64,000 nucleotides of DNA from Kalmusia sp. IMI 367209 (Eukaryota; Ascomycota; Dothideomycetes; Pleosporales; Didymosphaeriaceae). Numbering within the stretch: the first letter of the stretch is position 1; each line of letters starts with the position of its first letter. Under the pieces are notes generated by a model that saw only the letters and a list, made by a program, of their open reading frames with translations, made no database searches and was not told the origin of the DNA. The stretch is taken from positions 358,883 to 422,882 of the forward strand of contig JAPEUQ010000024.1 of assembly GCA_027946365.1 (NCBI GenBank), in the 5' to 3' direction. This document shows positions 55,950 through 64,000 of the stretch, one piece after another. Made by a program: the position numbers and the translations under genes.

Positions 55950-58139
55950 GGGAAGCTGCGAAAACAAAGAGAGAGAGAGAAAAGGAATAGAGCTAGATTT
56001 ATTCTTGGAAAAACAAATAAATTTATACAAAATGGAGTCTGTTTTATGAATCCGGCGAAAGGATGTTTTGCCGATGGTTCGGTGAAAAATTCAACATGCC
56101 GACTTGCGCCATCGGTGAGAACTGCTTCTACCGAATTGACTACCAAAATTTCTCTATTCCATAAAATTATGTAGGGAATGCATGAATATGGAAGTCATTC
56201 TACCTGTAGTCTTCAATAAATGAGGGGCTTTTCATATGTTATACTGATACTGTATAGTCTCGTTCCGTGCTAACTTTCTTTTGAGTCTTTGTATCTATAT
56301 ATACTCAGCTATTGAAGCTGGTTAGTGTCTATACACAGCGGATAAATGGGTATACGGAGGCTATCGTGTAAAGTTTTTTTTCCTTTTTGAACAGATGAAT
56401 TTATTTTGTCAAGGTGCAATAGAGCAAATAGTATTTACCCACATAGTTATGGTACATCTTCGGTTTCAGACCTCATATATAGGTCTTTGTACCCTTTGAT
56501 TACTTTTCTGCGAATGACTGTAAAGAGTTCAAGGCGCACGCATGATCCATCTATTGATCTTAATTCCCGCAGTCTAAACGTCCATGAACATATGCAGGCG
56601 AGAAACTAACATGATTATACAATACATAGACAAAGGTTTGATTATATAACATGTGCTGATTTACCCTAAGATCCACAATACAAGAAAGTGGTTACAAGAA
56701 AGTGGATATAGTCCTTCAAATTTGCCATCCGACTGTCGCAACCTTGTTGTTATAAGATGCACGTTCAAATTACCAGGAGCAGTGAGTTTCCTACCATCGG
56801 AAGAGACATGATGAACATACAAGTTGCGCGCGGATGACGAGCGCGTCACGCACTAAGCAATGAAAATGATGCGAAGCAAAGACATTCTAGAGGTAGGAGG
56901 CCTAAATTACGCCTCGAAATTATTCCCATACAACTGAAACCGGTAACACTGCATAGAAATGGACCAATTGGGACAATACCTTTTGTTACACAGACTCGTT
57001 TAACGGACTTTGACGTAAGACTCATGAGGCTGAATCGTTACCCCAAAATGCGTCACCATGCCCGAACCCTGCATGCGGCATGATATACGCTCAGTAGTTA
57101 TGTGAGGCACCCAGTAAAGGGTGGCTTGCTCATGTATCCCTCATTGAAAATGGGTTTTGATTGTGCGACGTTCTGTAAGCTGTGCAGATACGTTAGGGGT
57201 TAGTGCAAGGGGGCGTTGTCTTTCTGCATTCTACCGGCTTCAGGCAAACTACGCAATGATGTAAGATTGCCCGGTGCGTAGACATGTTAATAGATTTTTA
57301 TCCTACCGCCGTATCCCCTAATTATGACGCACCTCCTCAATAACGAGAACGTGATACATGAAATATGTATATGCACTTATGCAGCCTTGGTGTACCTACA
57401 TGCATATATACAACAGAAGGTTAGGTATGAATGGTATGTAATAGAGGTGGTGTAAGCCCATAGTAGTGCTATACACATAAGTAACGAGGATCGCAGATCG
57501 TTCTCGCACTATGCACGTCTCATCAACATTTGCGTAATGTGCGAGTATACGGAAAATGATAAAAATCAGCTCTGATCCTCACCGACACTTCCCCTTTGAG
57601 CAATGTCGTACTTCTGCTGCCCGAAACCGACTGGAAACGAATGTCGCCATTGTCTTTTTACTTGCTATCGTAACACGTCTTAGCACCTGAGAAGATCCAA
57701 GAGAGATGTCGTCAGCTTACGGACTAAGAACGAGCGAACGGACCGGTCGTCAGGCCGCAGACCGAACATGCAGTCTGCGGGGCGAGAACTGTCCGCGTAC
57801 TACACTTCTAACGCCCTGGAGAAGCGACCCAATCGTGCATCGATCAGGCGTCTCGTATCCCTTAGGCCTATGTGGTGGTCAATTTTCTTTCTACGACCGC
57901 TAAGCATGTCAATTAAGACATTGCTTACGTATCACTTCTAGTACCAATGAGACAGTGCTCGTGTAATAATCCTGGTACCAATGGTACTTCTCGCAGCTGA
58001 AGGCAACGAGAAGCTCAGATGTGTTATTAAACAGCTGGCCTGCTACGGGCTAAGGCGCCCTACTCATGCTGCTATGAGTATATTCTGCAATTTGCTCTCT
58101 CGATTACGGTCTTCTTTGACGGTTGCACCAACGTGCAAA
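55950..58139. other. Intergenic 2.2 kb, upstream of hydrolase and of the AflR-type regulator
   Basis: No gene recognised. Short frames on both strands (56406-56609, 56661-56849, 57706-57903) lack domains. Near the regulator there is a perfect 8-bp-arm palindrome at 57755..57780 and a CGGACCGG sequence at 57739, listed separately. Confidence 0.5.
57755..57780. promoter_or_regulatory. Candidate regulator site: perfect inverted repeat CCGCAGAC-N10-GTCTGCGG
   Basis: Eight-bp arms match perfectly and begin and end with CCG/CGG, the half-site bound by Zn2Cys6 dimers. It lies about 360-385 bp upstream of the preferred start of the AflR-type gene, with CGGACCGG just before it. Function is inference from symmetry and position. 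Confidence 0.4.
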
Positions 58140-59732
58140 ATGGCGGGCTCTACTTCAATTCGCCAATCGTGTGATAGATGCCACGGCCAGAAGCTTCGAT
58201 GTGAACGTTACGGAGATGGAGACACCGGTGCGTGTAGTAGGTGTATCCGACAAGGCTGTCAGTGCGTATACAGCTACAGTCTTCCAAAAGGCCGACCTAG
58301 CCAGTACCGTCAAGCAGGAACGACCGCCGACCAGAATACATTCTCTAACGGTACCAACACTAACACCAATACCAACAACCCCACTTCAAAGCGTCGGGCA
58401 AATACCCCAGTTTCTGCAGAGTCCCGTCGGCCCACCGCCGCAACCCGCACGAAGGCTACAACCGCTGCAGCTTCTGCAACAACTGCCGGTGAACGACCTA
58501 AAGCTCGAAAACGAACCGACAGCAGCTCCCATAAAAGTGAAGATATGAATATCATGGAGGCTATGACGACCTCTGCAGAACCGTCTGGGTCACTCGCAGC
58601 ACCGACCTTACCCTGGCTTGGACTGTTGGGTTGGAGTGATTTTCAGCTTGAAGCAGAGGGCAGCGACCATCTAGAGGATCTGAGTGGCATAGTAGTCTCG
58701 AGCCAGCTTCAACAGCGCGTACCCTTGGACCCGTTTCTGAATCAACAAGGTTCTCCTCAAGAGTGGGCAGATACTGCTGTAAAGGGACTCGGCAATTGGG
58801 ACTCCTTTCAAAATCATACGGATCCAAGCCAAGAACTTCACCTTTTCGTCGAGAATGATATGCTAGGGGACAGCCAAAGAGAACACAGCAGTATCGAAAT
58901 GGATCAAGTGCTCGCAACGGACCCGAAAGATCACAATGCTGGGATAGCTCAGCTCACACAACTAAGCACGCGTCTGTATCCTTTGCACAACTCGAGCCAC
59001 ACATTGGCTGAAATCGCACGTCAGCCCTCAAGTTCTCGTGCAAGTCGAGCCAGTTCCCCACAGAAAGAGAACTTGACAGTTGACAAGGCCGTCTTTCAAA
59101 ACATTATGACACGATTACTTCAGGGTTGGAGCGATAAGAGCTCCGCAACCCAGATTTCTAACACACCAGGGTCATCGAGTTTATGCGACATTCTTCAAGA
59201 AACACTCTCGGCCTCGTATACGCTTCTGGAAATCATGGATTGCCTGCAAGCCAAGCCACAAGCGAGCTCAGCTTCGGGTCTCTCTCCGCTCACACCAATT
59301 ACGACACCAAACTCTCAAGCTGAGCAGGACAATACAAGGTCGCCAAATGGAAGCCAGTCGTCCAACACGGTTGTCCGTCATCTCGTCATGGCGTGCCATG
59401 GGATGCTTTTATCCATCTACACAGCCGTGTTGGGCGTGCTGCAGCGAGAAGCTGACAAGTCCACTTCCTCGGGTCGCAATGTAGGCTTGAATGCGATAGG
59501 ATGTGAGGAGGCTGGACCGTTGAATGACATGCCGCTCGTCATGATTGTGGAGCTGTGCTCATACCTCATTCGTCGACAGCAGCAGGCTGTCGACTCTTAC
59601 TTCCGGCGCGATGAGTGCTTTTCAGGGGCCGTGGGCTCATTGCCAGACCCGAGTCAGGCGTCGCCGCCAAATGATCTCGAGGTGAAGATGCGGCAGGGAC
59701 TGGCGCGGCTTCGACAAACGCTACGGATCTGA
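58140..59732 (+). CDS. AflR-type Zn(II)2Cys6 secondary-metabolism regulator
   Basis: Single exon. The preferred ATG is 58140 (MAGSTSIRQSCDRCHGQ), giving 530 aa. An upstream in-frame ATG at 57981 adds 53 unconserved residues. The zinc cluster is at the extreme N-terminus (about residues 11-42): CDRCHGQKLRCERY, CSRCIRQGCQCVYS, followed by the PKGRPSQYR-type linker. A Thr/Asn run and a Ser/Thr/Ala-rich, basic stretch follow. The C-terminal half has the AflR-family pattern: LLEIMDCLQ, then a helical block containing CHGMLLSIYTAVLGVLQRE and VELCSYLIRRQQQAVDSYF. Such proteins activate the polyketide or related cluster in which they lie by binding TCG/CGG-type promoter sites. The regulator is intact although enzymes around it are broken. 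Confidence 0.88.
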   Translation: MAGSTSIRQSCDRCHGQKLRCERYGDGDTGACSRCIRQGCQCVYSYSLPKGRPSQYRQAGTTADQNTFSNGTNTNTNTNNPTSKRRANTPVSAESRRPTAATRTKATTAAASATTAGERPKARKRTDSSSHKSEDMNIMEAMTTSAEPSGSLAAPTLPWLGLLGWSDFQLEAEGSDHLEDLSGIVVSSQLQQRVPLDPFLNQQGSPQEWADTAVKGLGNWDSFQNHTDPSQELHLFVENDMLGDSQREHSSIEMDQVLATDPKDHNAGIAQLTQLSTRLYPLHNSSHTLAEIARQPSSSRASRASSPQKENLTVDKAVFQNIMTRLLQGWSDKSSATQISNTPGSSSLCDILQETLSASYTLLEIMDCLQAKPQASSASGLSPLTPITTPNSQAEQDNTRSPNGSQSSNTVVRHLVMACHGMLLSIYTAVLGVLQREADKSTSSGRNVGLNAIGCEEAGPLNDMPLVMIVELCSYLIRRQQQAVDSYFRRDECFSGAVGSLPDPSQASPPNDLEVKMRQGLARLRQTLRI

Positions 59733-60501
59733 ATGGGGCATAAGAGTCAAACGAGAGGCCGTCTGAACACAAGATTAGCTTTCTTATCTCCTCACTGTTC
59801 TCTGCATTATTCGATGCGGTCAATAGTGGGAAATCCCAGGTGTCGAGGTCGCGGATAAGAGTGAGATTGACTGTAGATCCCTAGGTATAAGCGCACTACC
59901 TGCAGGTGGTGCTGATCGTCGCAATTGAGTTTGGCATGAGCTGACGCTCGAAAGTCAAGACATTGGCATTTGCCTATGATTTGATCGTAATCAGACATGG
60001 CCATGACGAGCAACCGATGGTCTGTGCAGAGCGGCATAAACACGTGAGCGGGCCAATCTTCGTCCGCCACTTTTGTCCGCGTCGGACCGCCGGTCGGGAG
60101 ATCGATCGGGCGCTAGCCTATTCCGTCGCCCGATGCTTCCATTCCTGGACATTGGACTCTGCGACTCCAGTTTCATTCTCACAGATTGTGCCAAGCAGAT
60201 GCTGACTGCAGTGAAATGTAATGTTTGCCTATCGCTTTGGGCAACGGCTGCCACATGGTACATGTCAATTAAAAAAATGTAAACCCAGGGAACAATGCCA
60301 CTGCCTCCTTCCAAGCTTCCTTCTTCTCTTGGTTTCCTGGGATCTCTTTCGGTGCTCTGTCTTTAAAGCTTTCACACCCGCAGCTGTACAACAATCACTT
60401 CCTTCGATTGTCTCTTTACCAGCAACATTAACTGGTAGTCAGACAACAATTCGTTCTCTCCCACCTTCTCCCCAACATATTCAGAGTTGACCGCTTGAAG
60501 C
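59733..60501. promoter_or_regulatory. Upstream region of the MFS exporter
   Basis: About 770 bp. GC-rich sequence at 60060-60120 contains CGGACCGCCGG (60083..60093), a candidate Zn2Cys6 binding site. A pyrimidine-rich stretch at about 60,299-60,370 precedes the start codon. No gene recognised. Confidence 0.45.
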
Positions 60502-62232
60502 ATGGCAACCGAACAGGAACCTACCCCTACCGATACGCGTAGCGGCTCAATCGACGAGAAACAAGATGATACCGCATCGCAGACCGATGGCACCGTGACC
60601 GAGTACCCTACCAAGGCCAAGCTCACCCTCATAACCATTGGCGTGTGTCTCGCTGTCTTCCTCATGGCGCTTGACAATTCCATTATTGCAACTGCTATTC
60701 CACGCATCACCGATCAATTCCATAGTCTACAAGATGTAGGCTGGTATGGAAGCGCCTACTTGCTCTGCACGGCGGCACTGCAATTGCAGTTCGGCAAACT
60801 CTACACCTTCCTTAGCATCAAGTGGACCTTCTTGTCAGCAATTGGTGTCTTTGAGTTGGGCAGCCTGCTTTGCGGCGTAGCTCAGAGCTCGACTATGCTA
60901 ATTATAGGACGCGCCATTGCCGGCCTAGGTGCCGCTGGTATCTATTCAGGTGCTGTTCTGATCGTGGCCAACAGTGTTCCTTTGGAGAAACGGCCTGCAT
61001 ACATGTATGGAATTTTACCGCCCGATTTTGTTGATATAGCGTACTAATACGTTGGCAGCGGACTGGTTGGCAGCATGTATGGCATTTCATCCATCGCAGG
61101 GCCCTTGCTTGGAGGTGCCTTTACCGACAATGCCACTTGGCGCTGGTGCTTCTACATCAATCTGCCCATTGGAGGCGTAGTCGTCGCCTTGATCGTTTTC
61201 TTCTTCCCGCAGCCACATCAGCATAAGCCTCCGCCTGAACCATTACTGAAGCGGATTGACCGGTTTGACCCTATTGGAACGTTCCTTCTCATACCTGCGG
61301 TCGTCTGCCTCCTACTCGCGCTACAATGGGGTGGTATCAAATACCCTTGGAGCAACGGACGCATCATCGCACTCCTGGTACTGGCTGGCATACTGGTTAT
61401 TGCCTTCATAGGCGTTCAAATCTGGAAACAGGAGAACGCTACACTGCCACCGCGTATTTTGAAGAGCCGGACTGTATGGGCATCGGCTCTCTTTGCCTTT
61501 GGACTGGGAGCCAGCTTCTTTCTCGCTGTCTACTACATTCCAATTTGGTTCCAGGCTGTCAAAGGTACTAGTGCGGTCGGCTCTGGCATTCGGAATCTCC
61601 CTATGATGCTTTCAGCAGTATTGCTAAGTGTAGTGGCCGGCATCTTCATCACCATGCAAGGCCAATACGCGCCATGGCTTTACCTCGGAACCATTTTCAC
61701 TTCGGTCGGGGCTGGACTCCTGACCACTTGGGAGCCTGACACAAAGTCGTCCGTGTGGATCGGCTATCAAAGTATGTATAAGTCCTATCAATCACAGTCC
61801 AGTAGCTGATTTCGAGAAGTTGTGTATGGAATCGGCATTGGCTTTGCTTTGCAACAGCCGTTGGTCGCCGTACAGACTGTGTTGGAAATCAAGGATATAG
61901 CTGTCGGCGCCTCGCTGATAGTCTTCATTCAGTCCATCGGAGGGGCTATATTTACTTCAGTAGGCAACACAGTATTAACGAACCAGATTGTTAGCAACCT
62001 GGCCAAGCACGCTCCAAGCGTACCACCTATGTTGGTGCTCGGGACGGGCGCGTCAGAACTCAAAAATACTTTCTCTGAGGATGTCTTGCCAGGAATTGTG
62101 CTTAGCTATAATGACGCCCTTCAGAAGGTGTTTCTAGTATGCACTGTCATGGCGGCTTTTACTATCATTGGCAGTTTGTGCATTGAGTGGAATTCTGTCA
62201 AAGGCAAGAAAATTGAGATGGGTGTGGCTTGA
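60502..62232 (+). CDS. MFS drug:H+ antiporter, 14-TM (DHA2) type exporter
   Basis: Exons 60502..61004, 61059..61771 and 61820..62232; 542 aa. Introns have branches TACTAATAC and AGCTGATT. The charged N-tail is followed by about 14 hydrophobic helices. Family motifs: [17 protein letters not shown] (helix 1 motif of DHA2), [30 protein letters not shown] (motif B/C region), [26 protein letters not shown] (motif C onward; read across the exon 2 start), and PLVAVQTVL in exon 3. The [16 protein letters not shown] block is nearly diagnostic for fungal toxin/metabolite exporters. It sits in the plasma membrane and would export the product of the locus, as in the classic cluster layout next to the AflR-type gene. 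Intact. Confidence 0.93.
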
Positions 62233-63082
62233 AGTAAATCTAGTCAGCATCAAGTTAGGGTGAAAAGTTACGGATGGAAGGGCTGTATACTAGATTATAG
62301 AGGCATATATTGCCCTTCTTTCTTTCTTGTACAACATCATGCCACAAAAATTTAATCAATCATTGATTATCTCAACGAAGATCAGCCAAGAAGTGAATTT
62401 TGAAGACGCATCCCAGCTTAACTTACAGAGGTGGTAGTAATTACAAGCTGGCTTGAGGGCTGGCTTGCAATTGTGACACAATCCGCCATCTTTCGCAGAA
62501 AATCGTAACGTAGCCAAAAGCGACCAATGATACGTCTCTTTCATAGAGGTATTAGCTTCAAGTACCATGAAAAAAAAAGTTAGAGGACGCATCATGAGCT
62601 GTATTACTTCATAGGGATACAAAGGTGGAAAAGACGTTACACTTTCGATCTCCGACTGTCGCTAAATGACCATTTGCATATCCTATCCACACAGAAGGTT
62701 AGTCTCAGAACTGGTCTGTTTTATAATAATAACAAATACACAGCCAGTCGGCCAGTTTCACCCTCGGCTATTTCATTTGCGCAAGACTTACGGCGCTTTT
62801 GATTGCTCAAAACACTATCCGCTCATTCTCGGTGCTAATCAAATATTCGGTGCTACTTTCGGTCATATAGTTTCATGGTCATGAAACGTCCCTTCGTCGT
62901 AATTCTTACGTTGCAGCCACCAGAAAGCTCCCGAACTGTCGTTACACACTACACATGTAAGCTTATCCCGCTCTATGGAGCCTCAAATTCAATGTTCAGA
63001 TTCAATTCTGGGATCAAGTTGGTAGAAAATATCGTAGTCAAACTATCGCATCAACAACGACGGTCACTTTTCTCCGAAAGCC
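62233..63082. other. Intergenic between exporter and dehydrogenase relic
   Basis: About 850 bp with no recognisable gene. The frames 62356-62622 (minus) and 62875-63216 (plus) lack domains; the second overlaps the start of the relic in another frame. Confidence 0.5.
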
Positions 63083-64000
63083 TTGTCACCGCTCCCCAAG
63101 CAGCAGATTGCCATCACAGCACAAGGCAAAGGCACCTTAGCAATCCACCACGATGCTCCAGTCCCACAACTTCTTCCCGATATGACCATCGCGCGAACAG
63201 CAGCTGTAGCGATTAACTTCTCTCGATGCCAAAATGCTCGACTACAGCGGCATCGCAGGCCTGGTGGCAGGCGGCGATTTTGCAGGCACCATCGTAGCGC
63301 TAGGCCAAGGCGCCATCGCCACGGGCAACTTACAGGTCGGTGATCGTTTCGCGGGCATGGCTTTCGGTTTGAATAAGTCCAAGCTTGACATCGGTGCTTT
63401 CGCGCGGTATGTTGGCACCGTGGCAGATTTAATCCTCAACATATCGGATGAGATGAGCTTTGAAGAGGGGGCGACGTTGGAACAACTTGGTCAAGGGCGA
63501 CGAGGGGGAAGCGAAGAGACGGGTCAGTTTATTATTGTAGCGGGAGGAAGTACAGCGATGGGGAACGCGTGGAATTCAATTGTTGAAAGTGCAAGTTCCA
63601 TACGGACACCCCAAACATCTTTTTCGTGTGCAGCTATATATGGACAAGCGTTCAAAGTGCCGGCCTCCGTCCGGATTGCTACCTGTTCCCCTCAGAACCT
63701 CACCCTTGTCCACCGCTTCGGCGCCTTAAAAAACCTTCGACTGCTACTTCTCCACGGCCGCAGCTGACATACGCGCGTACACGAACAACGAGATCGCCTA
63801 CGCCTCCGATTGTTTCTTCCTCGCCGAGACCACGCAGCTCCAATACACGGCCATTATTGGTCGTGCAGGCGGCCGCTACTGCTCGCTCGAGCCCTTCCGT
63901 GAGGTCGTCACTTCGAAACGGGTGCTAACCGTTCAGCCGACTTGGTTGATGGTGCTGAGCATCTTTGGCGGCAAGGTTGCTATGGATGGCGAGTATGGGC
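63083..64000 (+). pseudogene. Zinc-type alcohol dehydrogenase / trans-enoyl reductase (ToxD/LovC-like), multiply frameshifted
   Basis: Similarity runs to the window edge but in changing frames. KQQIAITAQGKGTLAIHHD starts at about 63098 with no ATG in place (TTG at 63083). The frame shifts near 63220, where AKMLDYSGIAGLVAGGDFAG follows. NISDEMSFEEGATLEQ is then followed by an apparent gap, and GGSTAMG (cofactor motif) by disordered sequence. Another shift lies near 63677 (SAGLRP then IATCSPQN) and one near 63728, after which ADIRAYTNNEIAYASDCFFL and AGGRYCSLEPFREVV read to the edge. Members of this NADPH-dependent family act as enoyl reductases for highly reducing polyketide synthases or as stand-alone cluster reductases. 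At least three frame breaks make it non-functional. A core synthase may lie beyond the right edge (inference). Confidence 0.8.

Noticed and set aside
1..64000. tRNA, rRNA or CRISPR features
   Set aside because: None was recognised by eye; CRISPR is not expected in a fungal nuclear genome. A tRNAscan run would be needed to exclude a missed tRNA.

Overview
The window is nuclear DNA from a filamentous ascomycete. The coding style shows it: short 45-60 nt GT-AG introns with CTGAC/CTAAC-type branch points, Zn(II)2Cys6 regulators, a HET-domain gene, an eIF3a with the fungal N-terminus, and degraded retrotransposon DNA. A Dothideomycete is my best guess, but this is inference only. Exon boundaries below were worked out by hand from reading frame, splice sites and family similarity. 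No search was run.

Region 1 (1-32 kb) is gene-dense and mostly housekeeping. In order it holds: a transcription-factor N-terminus cut by the window edge; a G-protein gamma subunit; eIF3a (TIF32); a short-chain dehydrogenase; xylulokinase; a mitochondrial-type cation diffusion facilitator; a monoacylglycerol-lipase-like hydrolase; an OXNAD1-like reductase; a PAF-acetylhydrolase-like esterase; a four-helix membrane protein; a phosphatidylserine-decarboxylase-like enzyme; a cytochrome b561 protein; a Zn2Cys6 factor; and an M13 metallopeptidase. eIF3a and the M13 peptidase carry frame breaks that all fall in G/C homopolymers, which looks more like assembly error than decay.

Region 2 (31.5-46 kb) has a P450, a degraded LINE ORF1, an alpha-glucoside-type sugar transporter, and head-to-head ribosomal protein genes (RPS21 and RPL28/uL15). 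A 4 kb stretch without a recognisable gene and an uncharacterised membrane protein follow.

Region 3 (46-64 kb) is accessory. An AT-rich, stop-rich island that looks RIP-mutated is followed by a ZZ-finger/HET gene. Then comes what looks like a decaying secondary-metabolism locus: a 2-oxoglutarate oxygenase (premature stop plus a lost iron ligand), an FAD monooxygenase relic, an intact alpha/beta hydrolase, an intact AflR-type Zn2Cys6 regulator, an intact MFS exporter and a multiply frameshifted enoyl-reductase/zinc-type dehydrogenase running off the right edge. Regulator and transporter are whole while three of the four tailoring-type enzymes are broken. No polyketide synthase or NRPS core gene is in view. 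No tRNA, rRNA or CRISPR was recognised.
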